A stretch of DNA of 64,000 bases from Flavobacteriaceae bacterium (lineage in GTDB: Bacteria > Bacteroidota > Bacteroidia > Flavobacteriales > Flavobacteriaceae), in NCBI GenBank assembly GCA_030835825.1, contig JAURRA010000002.1, positions 1 to 64,000 on the forward strand. Reading direction: 5' to 3'. The notes under the pieces were generated by a model. The model did no database searches. It was not told where the DNA came from and saw only the letters and a list, made by a program, of their open reading frames with translations. The position numbers and the translations under genes are program-made. This document shows positions 8,485 to 18,185 of the stretch, piece by piece (position 1 is the stretch's first letter; the number at the start of each line of letters is the position of its first letter).

Positions 8485-11400
8485 ATGTCAAGACAACAAG
8501 ATATTAACACTGTCAAGAAGTTCAATAAAATTTCAATAGGCCTATCCTCTCCGGAGGCAATCCTAGCTGAATCCAGAGGCGAAGTACTTAAGCCAGAAAC
8601 CATCAATTATCGGACTCACAAACCTGAAAGAGATGGTTTGTTTTGCGAGAGAATTTTTGGTCCTGTTAAGGACTTTGAATGTGCCTGCGGTAAGTACAAA
8701 AGAATAAGATACCGCGGCATCGTTTGCGATCGTTGTGGCGTCGAGGTTACTGAAAAGAAAGTAAGACGTGACCGTGTAGGTCATATCAACTTGGTGGTGC
8801 CTGTGGCCCACATTTGGTATTTCCGTTCCTTACCCAATAAAATAGGCTACCTCCTTGGTTTGCCGTCTAAGAAATTGGACATGATCATATATTACGAGCG
8901 ATATGTCGTAATTCAACCGGGTATAGCAAAAAATGCTGAAGGTGAATCTGTAGAGAAAATGGACTTCCTTACTGAGGAAGAATATTTGACAATTATGGAA
9001 ACTTTGCCTGTAGAACAGCAATATATGGATGATTCTGACCCAGATAAGTTTATCGCTAAAATGGGAGCAGAGTGCCTAATTGAACTTCTGTCACGTATCG
9101 ATCTTGATGAATTGTCTTACGAATTGCGTCACAAGGCTAACAATGAGACCTCAAAGCAAAGAAAGACTGAAGCATTGAAAAGACTTCAAGTTGTTGAGGC
9201 CTTTAGAGAGTCTAAAGAAAATAGAGAAAATCGTCCAGAATGGATGATTTTAAAAACTATTCCAGTTATTCCACCGGAATTACGTCCTTTGGTGCCTTTA
9301 GATGGTGGTCGTTTTGCTACTTCTGATTTAAATGACTTATACCGACGAGTAATCATACGTAACAATCGATTGAAACGATTGGTTGAAATCAAAGCACCGG
9401 AGGTGATTTTGAGAAATGAAAAACGCATGTTACAAGAGTCTGTAGATTCCCTGTTTGATAATACTCGCAAGGCATCAGCAGTTAAGACTGATTCTAACCG
9501 TCCATTGAAGTCATTGTCAGATTCTTTGAAAGGAAAACAAGGTCGTTTCCGTCAAAACTTACTCGGAAAGCGTGTTGACTATTCTGCACGGTCGGTGATT
9601 GTTGTAGGACCAGAATTGAAATTGTTTGAATGTGGATTGCCAAAAAATATGGCAGCAGAGCTTTATAAGCCATTCATTATCAGAAAACTGATTGAACGTG
9701 GTATTGTAAAAACTGTAAAGTCTGCCAAGAAGATTATAGATAAAAAAGAGCCTGTAGTTTGGGATATTTTGGAAAATGTTTTGAAAGGACATCCAGTTCT
9801 TTTAAATCGCGCTCCTACCTTGCACAGACTTGGGATTCAGGCTTTTCAGCCTAAATTGATTGAAGGAAAAGCGATTCAATTGCACCCACTCGTATGTACT
9901 GCCTTTAATGCCGATTTCGATGGCGATCAGATGGCTGTTCACTTACCTTTGGGTCCTGAGGCAATATTAGAAGCTCAGTTGTTGATGCTGGCTTCGCACA
10001 ATATCTTGAATCCGGCAAACGGATCTCCCGTGGCAGTGCCTTCTCAAGACATGGTTTTAGGGCTTTATTATATGACCAAAATCATGAAATCTGAAGGAGA
10101 CCTGGTGGTTAAAGGAGAAGGGCTGACTTTCTATTCCCCAGAGGAGGTCGTTATTGCATATAATGAGAAAAAGCTTGATTTAAATGCTCAAATTAAAGTG
10201 CGTACAATGGACTTTAATGCGGCGGGTGAATTAGTGCCTCAAATCGTTCAAACGTCAACAGGGCGCGTACTTTTCAATGAAAAGGTACCTCAAGAAGCTG
10301 GTTATATCAATCAATTGTTGACAAAAAAATCCCTGAGAGATATTATCGGTGACATTCTTAAAGTAACATCTGTCCCGAGAACAGCTCAATTTCTCGATGA
10401 AATCAAAACCTTAGGATTCAACTTCGCCTTTAAAGGTGGTCTTTCCTTTAGTTTAGGGGATATCATTATTCCTGGTGAAAAGCAGGGAATGATTGATGGC
10501 GCTCAAAAAGAAATAGACAATATTGTTGCGAACTACAATATGGGTCTTATTACTAATAACGAGCGTTATAATCAGGTGATTGATATTTGGACTTCTACCA
10601 ATGCCGAATTGACTGAACTCTCTATGAAGAGAATTCGAGAAGACCAACAAGGTTTCAACTCTGTGTTTATGATGTTGGATTCAGGTGCACGAGGTTCGAA
10701 AGAGCAAATTCGCCAACTTACGGGAATGCGTGGATTGATGGCCAAGCCAAAAAAATCTAATGCTGGCGGTGGCGAAATTATTGAGAATCCGATTTTATCA
10801 AACTTTAAAGAAGGACTTTCCATTCTAGAATATTTCATCTCTACTCACGGTGCCCGAAAAGGTCTCGCTGATACGGCGCTGAAAACTGCTGACGCGGGTT
10901 ACCTGACTCGCCGTTTGGTTGATGTTTCTCAGGATGTGATTATCAATTCGGAAGATTGTGGTACGCTCCGTGGTGTTGTGGTTCAAGCCCTAAAGAAGAA
11001 TGAAGAAGTTGTTGAAGATTTGGCTGCTAGAATCGTTGGGCGTACTGCCCTAGAGGATGTATACAACCCGTTGAATAATGAATTATTAGTTGGTGCCGGT
11101 GAGGATATTACTGATCAGGTTGCTGCTAATATTGAAGATTCTCCAGTAGACAAAGTTCCTGTGCGTTCTCCATTAACTTGCGAGGCCGAGACAGGTATTT
11201 GTTCCAAGTGTTACGGTCGTAACTTGGCCACTGGCAAGATGGTACAACGTGGTGAAGCTGTCGGTGTTGTTGCGGCTCAGTCAATTGGAGAGCCAGGAAC
11301 TCAGCTTACCTTGCGTACTTTCCACGTAGGTGGTATTGCTGGTAACATTTCTGAGGAAAACAAAATTGTTGCCCGTTTTGACGGTGTGGTTGAAATGGAA

Positions 11401-12795
11401 GATTTGAAAACTGTAGCTGGTCAAACATCAGGTGGTGAAAAAGACAATATTGTTATTTCTCGTTCAACAGAATTAAAATTGTTGGATGCAAATACAGGCA
11501 ACTTACTGAATAATCACAATATTCCTTATGGTTCTAGTATATTCGTCAAGAGCGGTTCTAAAATCAAAAAGGGAGATCTTATCTGTCAATGGGATCCATA
11601 TAATGGTGTCATTATATCAGAATTCGCAGGTAAGGTACGTTATGAAAATATCGAGCAGGGAGTTACTTTCCAAGTGGAGATTGATGAACAAACTGGTTTC
11701 CAAGAAAAAGTAATTTCTGAATCTAGAAACAAAAAGTTGATTCCAACCCTTCATGTTGAAGACAAAAAAGGTAATGTGATTCGGTCATATAACCTTCCTG
11801 TTGGTGCTCACCTTATGATCGATGATAGTGAGGATATTAATGTAGGTAAAATCCTTGTTAAAATTCCAAGAAAATCGGCAAAATCAGGCGATATTACTGG
11901 AGGTCTGCCGCGTGTAACTGAATTATTCGAGGCGCGTAACCCTTCCAATCCAGCAGTGGTTAGTGAGATCGATGGTGTTGTTTCTTTTGGTAAAATCAAA
12001 CGAGGTAACCGCGAGATTATCATTGAGTCCAAATTAGGAGCTATCAAGAAATATTTGGTGAAACTTTCAAACCAAATTTTGGTTCAGGAAAATGATTACG
12101 TCAAAGCGGGCATGCCACTTTCTGATGGATCTGTGACCCCAGAGGATATTCTTCAAATCAAAGGACCAGCAGCGGTACAACAATATCTTGTGAATGAAGT
12201 CCAGGAGGTTTACCGACTGCAAGGTGTGAAAATTAATGACAAGCATTTTGAAGTAGTAGTGCGTCAAATGATGAGAAAAGTAAGAATCATCGATTCAGGT
12301 GATACTTTGTTCTTGGAAGATCAGTTGGCTCACAAATATGATTTCATCAATGAAAACGATCAGATTTTTGGCAAAAAGGTAGTCGAAAACGCTGGTGATT
12401 CGGCAACACTCAAGGTAGGTCAAATTATCACTGCCCGTGAATTGAGAGATGAAAATTCATTGTTGAAGCGAGAAGATAAGGCTTTAGTAGAAGCCCGTGA
12501 CGCGCGTCCAGCAACGGCATCGCCTGTATTGCAAGGAATCACGCGCGCATCTCTTCAAACCAAATCGTTCATCTCTGCGGCTTCGTTCCAAGAGACTACA
12601 AAAGTGCTCAATGAAGCAGCTGTGAATGGCAAAGTAGATTCTCTTGAGGGTCTTAAAGAAAATGTGATTGTTGGTAAGCGTATTCCAGCTGGTACAGGTA
12701 TGCGTAAATACGATTCTTATATTGTTGGTTCTAAGGAGGAATTGGAACAAATGGTTCAGTTTTCTGAGGAAGAAGAAGAGGTCAACTTAAATTAA
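8485..12795 (+). CDS. rpoC: DNA-directed RNA polymerase subunit beta'
   Basis: The 1436-residue catalytic subunit. The Mg-binding motif NADFDGD is at residues 475-481. The N-terminal zinc site uses C66, C68, C81 and C84, and the second zinc site includes the [13 protein letters not shown] cluster before the bridge and trigger helices ([16 protein letters not shown]). It is complete and in frame, and it is followed 6 nt later by the DUF3467 gene, which is probably its operon partner. Confidence 0.99.
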   Translation: MSRQQDINTVKKFNKISIGLSSPEAILAESRGEVLKPETINYRTHKPERDGLFCERIFGPVKDFECACGKYKRIRYRGIVCDRCGVEVTEKKVRRDRVGHINLVVPVAHIWYFRSLPNKIGYLLGLPSKKLDMIIYYERYVVIQPGIAKNAEGESVEKMDFLTEEEYLTIMETLPVEQQYMDDSDPDKFIAKMGAECLIELLSRIDLDELSYELRHKANNETSKQRKTEALKRLQVVEAFRESKENRENRPEWMILKTIPVIPPELRPLVPLDGGRFATSDLNDLYRRVIIRNNRLKRLVEIKAPEVILRNEKRMLQESVDSLFDNTRKASAVKTDSNRPLKSLSDSLKGKQGRFRQNLLGKRVDYSARSVIVVGPELKLFECGLPKNMAAELYKPFIIRKLIERGIVKTVKSAKKIIDKKEPVVWDILENVLKGHPVLLNRAPTLHRLGIQAFQPKLIEGKAIQLHPLVCTAFNADFDGDQMAVHLPLGPEAILEAQLLMLASHNILNPANGSPVAVPSQDMVLGLYYMTKIMKSEGDLVVKGEGLTFYSPEEVVIAYNEKKLDLNAQIKVRTMDFNAAGELVPQIVQTSTGRVLFNEKVPQEAGYINQLLTKKSLRDIIGDILKVTSVPRTAQFLDEIKTLGFNFAFKGGLSFSLGDIIIPGEKQGMIDGAQKEIDNIVANYNMGLITNNERYNQVIDIWTSTNAELTELSMKRIREDQQGFNSVFMMLDSGARGSKEQIRQLTGMRGLMAKPKKSNAGGGEIIENPILSNFKEGLSILEYFISTHGARKGLADTALKTADAGYLTRRLVDVSQDVIINSEDCGTLRGVVVQALKKNEEVVEDLAARIVGRTALEDVYNPLNNELLVGAGEDITDQVAANIEDSPVDKVPVRSPLTCEAETGICSKCYGRNLATGKMVQRGEAVGVVAAQSIGEPGTQLTLRTFHVGGIAGNISEENKIVARFDGVVEMEDLKTVAGQTSGGEKDNIVISRSTELKLLDANTGNLLNNHNIPYGSSIFVKSGSKIKKGDLICQWDPYNGVIISEFAGKVRYENIEQGVTFQVEIDEQTGFQEKVISESRNKKLIPTLHVEDKKGNVIRSYNLPVGAHLMIDDSEDINVGKILVKIPRKSAKSGDITGGLPRVTELFEARNPSNPAVVSEIDGVVSFGKIKRGNREIIIESKLGAIKKYLVKLSNQILVQENDYVKAGMPLSDGSVTPEDILQIKGPAAVQQYLVNEVQEVYRLQGVKINDKHFEVVVRQMMRKVRIIDSGDTLFLEDQLAHKYDFINENDQIFGKKVVENAGDSATLKVGQIITARELRDENSLLKREDKALVEARDARPATASPVLQGITRASLQTKSFISAASFQETTKVLNEAAVNGKVDSLEGLKENVIVGKRIPAGTGMRKYDSYIVGSKEELEQMVQFSEEEEEVNLN

Positions 12796-12801
12796 TAAAT
12801 A

Positions 12802-13119
12802 ATGAGTGATTCTAATAAAAATCCAAAACAAGGTCAGTTGAATATTGAAATTGATGAAAGCATAGCTCAGGGCGTATATTCGAACCTAGCTATCATTAAT
12901 CATTCGCCATCTGAGTTTGTTTTGGATTTCATTAGTATCATGCCGGGAACTCCAAAGAGTAAAGTAAGATCTAGAATTATTCTAACTCCTCAGCATGCCA
13001 AGAGATTAAACAAGGCGATTGCCGAAAACATTACTCGGTTTGAAGAAAAACACGGGGTCATTACCGACAACGATCAACCGCACATCCCATTGAGTTTTGG
13101 CCCAACAGGGCAGGCTTAG
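12802..13119 (+). CDS. DUF3467 family protein
   Basis: A 105-residue soluble protein of the DUF3467 family, function unknown. The recognisable parts are the beta-rich core beginning GQLNIEIDESIAQGVYSNLA, then FVLDFISIMPGTPKSKVRSRIILTP (about residues 40-64) and a C-terminal helix with HAKRLNKAIAENI. It is the last gene of the rpoBC operon, starting 6 nt after rpoC, as is usual in Bacteroidota. Its stop lies one base from the stop of the opposing prfC gene, so there is no room for a terminator. Confidence 0.88.
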   Translation: MSDSNKNPKQGQLNIEIDESIAQGVYSNLAIINHSPSEFVLDFISIMPGTPKSKVRSRIILTPQHAKRLNKAIAENITRFEEKHGVITDNDQPHIPLSFGPTGQA

Positions 13120-13120
13120 T

Positions 13121-14710
13121 CTATTCGAACTCTGAGGTATAGTGAAATATTATACTGGGGTATTTCTGTTGTGTCATTTGAAGTGAAAAGGCGGAGTCCG
13201 CTAAAAAAACCAGTTGGCCTTGCTTGTCAACTGCTAAAAAACGCTGCTTTGTTGTCTTAAATTCATCGAGTTCTTTGGCATCGGCTTTTCTGTCATCAAT
13301 CCAACACGCTTTATAAACATTGAGATTTTCATAACTACACTTAGCACCATATTCGTGTTCCAAACGATATTGTATCACCTCATATTGCAAAGCACCAACA
13401 GTACCTATAACCTTTCTTCCGTTTAGATTCAATGTAAATAACTGAGCGACACCCTCATCCATCAGTTGGTCAATGCCTTTGAATAGTTGTTTGGCTTTCA
13501 TAGGATCGGCATTGTTGATATATCTAAAATGCTCTGGCGAAAAGCTTGGAACTCCTTTATAATGAATGACTTCACCTTCGGTTAGTGTATCGCCAATTTT
13601 AAAATTTCCCGTATCATGAAGCCCAATGATATCTCCAGGATACGAGACGTCTACAATTTGTTTTTTTTCAGCAAAAAACGCATTTGGACTAGAGAATTTC
13701 AATTTCTTATTGTGTCTAACGTGCAAATAGGGTGTATTTCTTTTGAACTGTCCAGAAACTATTTTCACAAAGGCCAAACGATCTCTGTGGTTGGGATCCA
13801 TATTCGCATGAATTTTGAATACAAAACCAGTAAAATTAAGCTCGGATGAATCAACCAGACGCTCTTCACTTGCCTTAGCTAAGGGTGCGGGTGCAATGTT
13901 TACAAAACAGTCTAACAACTCTCTAACACCAAAATTGTTCAAAGCCGATCCGAAAAAAACCGGTTGCAAATCACCTTTTAAATAGCTCTCGCGATTAAAT
14001 GACGGATAAACTTCTTGGATCAATTCTAGTTCCTCCCGAAGTGTCTCCGAACTTTTTGAACCCACTAAATCATCTAGGGCAGGAGAAGCAATATCCTCTA
14101 TTTTAATGGCGTCTGTTATATGGGTTTTTTCTGTCCCGCTGAATAAATTGATATTTTGCTCCCAAATGTTGTAAATACCCTTGAAGTCATGTCCCATGCC
14201 AATAGGAAAACTCAGTGGTACTGCCGTTAGGCCTAATTTCTGCTCTATCTCATCTAGCAAATCGAAGGCGTCCTTTCCCTCACGATCCATTTTATTTATA
14301 AACACAATCATTGGGATATTCCTCATACGGCATACTTGAACCAACTTTTCAGTTTGTTCTTCAACCCCTTTAGCCACATCAATAACAACGATAACACTAT
14401 CCACGGCGGTCAATGTGCGAAAGGTGTCTTCGGCAAAGTCCTTGTGACCGGGAGTGTCCAAGATATTGATTTTAAATTGATTATACTCAAAAGCCAAAAC
14501 TGAGGTCGCTACAGAGATACCTCTCTGGCGTTCAATTTCCATAAAGTCACTTGTCGCAGTTTTTTTAATCTTATTGTTTTTCACAGCACCTGCCTCTTGT
14601 ATAGCTCCGCCAAAAAGCAGTAATTTCTCTGTAAGCGTAGTTTTGCCCGCATCTGGATGCGAGATGATGCCAAAGGTTCTGCGGCGTTTTATTTCTTCTT
14701 TAAAATTCAT
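13121..14710 (-). CDS. prfC: Peptide chain release factor 3
   Basis: RF3 is the GTPase that recycles RF1 and RF2 from the ribosome after peptide release. It has the P-loop SHPDAGKTTL near the N-terminus, DTPGHKDF (G3) and NKMDRE (G4), followed by the EF-G-like domain 2 and the RF3 C-terminal domain. I choose the ATG at 14710, which gives 529 residues beginning MNFKEEIKRRRTFGI, the canonical length and start. An ATG nine codons upstream (14737) would place the best promoter -7 element inside the gene. It converges with the rpoBC operon, with a one-base gap. Confidence 0.96.
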   Translation of the reverse strand: MNFKEEIKRRRTFGIISHPDAGKTTLTEKLLLFGGAIQEAGAVKNNKIKKTATSDFMEIERQRGISVATSVLAFEYNQFKINILDTPGHKDFAEDTFRTLTAVDSVIVVIDVAKGVEEQTEKLVQVCRMRNIPMIVFINKMDREGKDAFDLLDEIEQKLGLTAVPLSFPIGMGHDFKGIYNIWEQNINLFSGTEKTHITDAIKIEDIASPALDDLVGSKSSETLREELELIQEVYPSFNRESYLKGDLQPVFFGSALNNFGVRELLDCFVNIAPAPLAKASEERLVDSSELNFTGFVFKIHANMDPNHRDRLAFVKIVSGQFKRNTPYLHVRHNKKLKFSSPNAFFAEKKQIVDVSYPGDIIGLHDTGNFKIGDTLTEGEVIHYKGVPSFSPEHFRYINNADPMKAKQLFKGIDQLMDEGVAQLFTLNLNGRKVIGTVGALQYEVIQYRLEHEYGAKCSYENLNVYKACWIDDRKADAKELDEFKTTKQRFLAVDKQGQLVFLADSAFSLQMTQQKYPSIIFHYTSEFE

Positions 14711-14725
14711 GTCGTAAGATTGCTG

Positions 14726-14754
14726 TAAAGATAACATTCGAACCGGTTTTTAAA
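14726..14754 (-). promoter_or_regulatory. Candidate prfC promoter
   Basis: On the minus strand TTTA (14754-14751), a 17-nt spacer and TATCTTTA (14733-14726) resemble the Bacteroidota TTTG/TANNTTTG promoter with one mismatch in each box. The transcript would start just before the ATG at 14710, which supports that start over the one at 14737. Confidence 0.4.
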
Positions 14755-14780
14755 GACTCAATTTTATCCATACCTTAGGC

Positions 14781-14814
14781 TTTGTTTTGTAATAAGATGT
14801 TATTTTTACCTTTA
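14781..14814 (+). promoter_or_regulatory. Candidate idi promoter
   Basis: TTTG (14781-14784) is followed after 16 nt by TATTTTTA (14801-14808), five nt before the ATG. An alternative pairing is TTTG at 14786-14789 and, after 17 nt, TACCTTTA at 14807-14814. Either would give a transcript with almost no leader. Confidence 0.45.
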
Positions 14815-15350
14815 TGGAAGAAAAAGTAATATTGGTAGATGCGAATGATAATGCCATTGGTCAGATGGGCAAAATGGAAGCTCATGAATTGGGTAGGCTA
14901 CATCGCGCTTTTTCCATTTTTATACTTAATTCGAATGGTGATTTGCTACTTCAACAGAGGGCACATGCCAAGTATCATTCTCCCGGCTTGTGGACCAATA
15001 CATGTTGCAGCCATCAACGCCAAGGTGAAGATTCGCTCACTGCTGCTAATCGTCGATTGGTTGAAGAAATGGGAATGCAGGCTGATCTGAAAGCAGCTTT
15101 TACATTCATATACAAAGCTGACATGGGGAATGGCTTGACAGAACATGAATTAGATCACGTCATCATCGGATACAGTGACCTTGTTCCCAAAATAAATGAG
15201 GAAGAGGTGGCTGACTGGAAATGGGAGGATCTTGATTATTTGAAAGCTGACTTGATGGAATCTCCACAGAAATATACCGCCTGGTTTAAAATAGTTTTTG
15301 ACCAGTTTTATGCATACCAAAAAAAGTCACATGACACTAACAGTAAGTAG
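14814..15350 (+). CDS. idi: Isopentenyl-diphosphate delta-isomerase (type I)
   Basis: A Nudix-fold enzyme that interconverts IPP and DMAPP for isoprenoid synthesis in the cytoplasm. The 178-residue protein has the metal-binding histidines H24 and H30 (HELGRLHRAF). The active-site region WTNTCCSH holds the catalytic Cys, C65 by alignment to the E. coli pattern WTNSVCGH. The Nudix-like REVEEMG counterpart is RRLVEEMG, and the TEHELDH segment carries the acidic metal and proton-transfer residues. The last 20 nt overlap the start of the next gene, so the two are translationally coupled. Confidence 0.95.
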   Translation: MEEKVILVDANDNAIGQMGKMEAHELGRLHRAFSIFILNSNGDLLLQQRAHAKYHSPGLWTNTCCSHQRQGEDSLTAANRRLVEEMGMQADLKAAFTFIYKADMGNGLTEHELDHVIIGYSDLVPKINEEEVADWKWEDLDYLKADLMESPQKYTAWFKIVFDQFYAYQKKSHDTNSK

Positions 15351-15747
15351 GAAGGCACATTTTAATGCAGCCCATAGATTATACAGCCCAGATTGGAGCG
15401 ATGAAAAAAATAGAGAAGTTTTTGGAAAATGTAGCAATCCAAATTTTCACGGGCATAATTATGAATTAATTGCTAGTGTTACAGGGCCTATTGATCCAGA
15501 AACTGGGTTTGTAATTGATGTTAAGGTGCTTAAAGACTTGATCAAAACCCAAGTTGAGGATGCCTTTGATCATAAAAATTTGAATCTCGATGTGGATGAC
15601 TTCTCGTCTTTAAATCCAACTGCCGAACATATTGCCGTTGCTATTTACAATCGATTGAAACCCCATCTGAAAGCAGGGTTACATTTGGAGATAACCCTTT
15701 ATGAAACTCCTAGAAATTTTGTGTCCTATAAAGGAATATCACTATAA
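15331..15747 (+). CDS. 6-pyruvoyl-tetrahydropterin synthase family (COG0720), PTPS-II-like
   Basis: A 138-residue zinc enzyme of the family that converts dihydroneopterin triphosphate into a tetrahydropterin. Zinc ligands are H15, H40 and H42, and the catalytic Cys is C34. The spacing is C-x5-HGH (C34 to H40), as in PTPS of the biopterin type, rather than the C-x3-HGH of queuosine-making QueD. The later HKNLN and PTAEHIA motifs are also PTPS-like. I chose the ATG at 15331, which begins MTLTVSRKAHFNAAHRL; earlier in-frame starts lie inside idi. QueD function cannot be ruled out from sequence alone. Confidence 0.85.
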   Translation: MTLTVSRKAHFNAAHRLYSPDWSDEKNREVFGKCSNPNFHGHNYELIASVTGPIDPETGFVIDVKVLKDLIKTQVEDAFDHKNLNLDVDDFSSLNPTAEHIAVAIYNRLKPHLKAGLHLEITLYETPRNFVSYKGISL

Positions 15748-15749
15748 GT

Positions 15750-16724
15750 ATGGCTCAGGATACTCTAGAACCACTGCAATTCCATCCAATACTTAAATCA
15801 AGGATTTGGGGCGGAGAGAAGTTGCACACATTGTTGCATAAAAAAACATCGGATCAAAATATTGGAGAAAGCTGGGAAATTAGCGACGTGCCTGGTGATG
15901 TTTCTTCTGTTGCTCATGGATCCTTTCAAGGTTGGACCTTGAGTGACTTGGTCAGCCGTTTTAAAGGCGAATTTATAGGTCAAAAGAATTTCCATAGGTT
16001 TGGAGCTAAATTCCCCCTTCTTATCAAATTTATAGACGCAAAAGCAGACCTCTCCATTCAATTACATCCGAATGACAAACTTGCCAAGGAACGTCACAAT
16101 TCATTTGGTAAAAATGAAATGTGGTATATCATGCAGGCCGATGCCGACGCTAAGATTATAGTTGATTTCAATAAAAAGATTGACGTAAATCTTTATGAAT
16201 ACCACCTTAAAAATGGAACATTGCCTTCAGTTATGAACTGCGAGCAAGTGACTCCAGGAGATGCCTTCATGATAGATGTGGGCAGGGTGCATGCAATTGG
16301 AGCAGGTGTTGTTCTTGCTGAAATCCAACAGACAAGTGATGTTACCTACAGGTTGTATGATTGGGACAGAGTGGACGATCAAGGAAATCCGCGCGAACTC
16401 CATACAGACATGGCGCTTGAGGCTATTGATTTTAATTTGCCTAATAATTTTCGACGCGACTATAAAAAAACACCTAACCACCCAAACCCCATAGTTGAGT
16501 GCCCATACTTTAACTGTAATTATCTAGAAATCAACAATAAAACTCTAATTTCAAATATTTACGATTCTTTTCTAATTTATATTTGCATAGAAGGAGATCT
16601 CACCGTAAATTTCAACCAAAATAAATGGGAATTAAAACAGGGTGAAACCATCTTGATTCCTGCGGCAGTAACGAGTTTTGAAATCGATACTGAATTCGCA
16701 AAGCTCTTAGAAGTTTATGTTTAG
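15750..16724 (+). CDS. manA: Mannose-6-phosphate isomerase, class I
   Basis: A zinc-dependent isomerase that interconverts fructose-6-phosphate and mannose-6-phosphate, feeding GDP-mannose and sugar catabolism. The 324-residue cupin protein shows the start PLQFHPILKSRIWGG, the zinc-binding QLHPND motif near residues 104-109, KNEMWYIM, and DVGRVHAIGAGVVLAEIQQTSD with the later zinc ligands. It lies 2 nt after the PTPS gene stop. It is of the short form common in Bacteroidota and Firmicutes. Confidence 0.93.
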   Translation: MAQDTLEPLQFHPILKSRIWGGEKLHTLLHKKTSDQNIGESWEISDVPGDVSSVAHGSFQGWTLSDLVSRFKGEFIGQKNFHRFGAKFPLLIKFIDAKADLSIQLHPNDKLAKERHNSFGKNEMWYIMQADADAKIIVDFNKKIDVNLYEYHLKNGTLPSVMNCEQVTPGDAFMIDVGRVHAIGAGVVLAEIQQTSDVTYRLYDWDRVDDQGNPRELHTDMALEAIDFNLPNNFRRDYKKTPNHPNPIVECPYFNCNYLEINNKTLISNIYDSFLIYICIEGDLTVNFNQNKWELKQGETILIPAAVTSFEIDTEFAKLLEVYV

Positions 16725-16741
16725 CTTCTTAATAATACGAT

Positions 16742-17011
16742 ATGACAAAAATTAAAGATTTAAAGAAAGACATTAATAACACTCTCGGAGAGGTTATTGA
16801 ATCTGCTCTTATTTTGCAGAGCCAAAATACTTCAGACAAGGCTCCTGAAACAGAGGCAATTATTGACGAAACTATTGAGGTTTTCGACATCCTAATTGCC
16901 AAAATAAATGACAAGGATGAACGCTCTAACAAAGGTCATTTTGCAGGTATAAGACAAGAATTGGAAGCAGCTGAATCCAAGTTGATGGCTAAAATAGCTG
17001 CCCTTAAGTAA
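16742..17011 (+). CDS. Small helical protein of unknown function
   Basis: An 89-residue charged protein that I do not recognise. It has no signal peptide, cysteine or membrane segment. Three likely helices are visible (KIKDLKKDINNTLGEVIESALI; TEAIIDETIEVFDILIAKIND; IRQELEAAESKLMAKIAAL), and the last looks like a coiled coil. The gene starts 17 nt after manA on the same strand, and the next gene on the other strand begins its stop codon at the very next base. Plausible start, composition and position support a real gene. Confidence 0.7.
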   Translation: MTKIKDLKKDINNTLGEVIESALILQSQNTSDKAPETEAIIDETIEVFDILIAKINDKDERSNKGHFAGIRQELEAAESKLMAKIAALK

Positions 17012-17938
17012 TTACAAGCTTTTCAGAAATTTCGATATTCCCGCGATCAACGCTGTATTGATGGGCCGCCTTGGATCATTATAAGATTTGGCGTTTTCCA
17101 GCGGGTCATTTGATACATCAACCAATACGTGATTCATGTTTGGAATGATTAGTAATTCACTAGATTCACTTGATTTTGCCAGCATGATGGCTTGCTCTTT
17201 CTCAACTTGCAAATCATTTGTCCCTGTAATGATAAGGCTTGGTAAAGATAGCCCCTCTAATACTTGACTTGGATTGTGACTCATCCAGCTCATCAAGAAA
17301 GGTTGGATACTAGGAGCAAATAAACTCGCTAGTACAAGAGGATATTCGTTAGTTGTTTTGCCAGATTTTAGAATGGCCAGTACCTTGTCTGCACTTTCAG
17401 AATATTCACTGGCGTTTAGCTTAATTTGCTTTGAAATGATCAGGTCAATAGACTCTGCAGGGCCAGCTATCGATATGATACCATCAGAATGTTCTGCCGC
17501 AAGCATGGCAACTAAACTCCCTTGGCTATGACCTATCAAAACTATTTTGTTATAGCTGAATTGGGTCTTAAAGAAATTCAGTACATCCTTAGCATCAGAC
17601 ACAAAGTCATCAAACTGATACTGGCGGTCATATATGCCATTTTTGATGTCTTTTACCACACGTTTATCAAATCTAAAGGAGGAAAAGCCTTCCTCAGCCA
17701 ATCCATAAGCCAGTTTCTTAAGGGCATCACATTTGAGAAAATTTTGATTTCCATCACGATCAGTGGGCCCCGATCCACTCAATATAATGGCTAGGGTATT
17801 GACCTTAAGGGAATCTGCCGGAGAGGTTAATGTGCCATCGATAAATTTGGAAATGGCGAGCTCCTTGGATGTGGGTCGAGTGTTCTGCGCATTGACTAAT
17901 TGTGCCAAGCAAACAATAAGTAAGAGCCAGTATCTCAT
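17012..17938 (-). CDS. Secreted alpha/beta hydrolase
   Basis: A 308-residue serine hydrolase, substrate unknown. An N-terminal signal peptide (RYWLLLIVCLAQLVNA) places it outside the cytoplasm. The nucleophile elbow is GHSQGS (Ser near residue 139). The likely acid is the Asp in TGTNDLQ and the likely His is in PNMNHVLVDV near the C-terminus. An oxyanion-type LSGSGPTDRDG follows strand 1. Bacteroidota carry many such esterase or peptidase-like proteins. It is downstream of htpG, separated by a terminator, so it probably has its own promoter. Confidence 0.85.
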   Translation of the reverse strand: MRYWLLLIVCLAQLVNAQNTRPTSKELAISKFIDGTLTSPADSLKVNTLAIILSGSGPTDRDGNQNFLKCDALKKLAYGLAEEGFSSFRFDKRVVKDIKNGIYDRQYQFDDFVSDAKDVLNFFKTQFSYNKIVLIGHSQGSLVAMLAAEHSDGIISIAGPAESIDLIISKQIKLNASEYSESADKVLAILKSGKTTNEYPLVLASLFAPSIQPFLMSWMSHNPSQVLEGLSLPSLIITGTNDLQVEKEQAIMLAKSSESSELLIIPNMNHVLVDVSNDPLENAKSYNDPRRPINTALIAGISKFLKSL

Positions 17939-18010
17939 TAAGGGTAATTTTTGACAAAAGTAACCTAAAAACGCTAACGCAATACTGTTTTATTGTTCAT
18001 GAATGTGTTA

Positions 18011-18048
18011 AATAAAAAAAAACACCACCTGTTTTGGTGATGTTTTTC
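18011..18048 (-). terminator. Intrinsic terminator of htpG
   Basis: A 10-bp stem with one mismatch (18020-18029 with 18036-18045, loop TGTTTT). On the minus strand it is followed by a run of nine or more T (the A run at 18014-18022 on the plus strand). It lies about 140 nt after the htpG stop. The remaining bases of the 247-bp gap between htpG and the hydrolase hold no other gene that I can support. Confidence 0.75.
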
Positions 18049-18185
18049 TGGTAGGGTTAAATTTTGATTTGGTGTCAAAAAAGGTATAGTCAAAAGTAGA
18101 TAGTCCCTTTTGACTAATATCTTAAATGCTATAAGTGGCAATAGAAACCTTTCAAAAGTACCAAATCGCGTATAAGTGGTTATTT

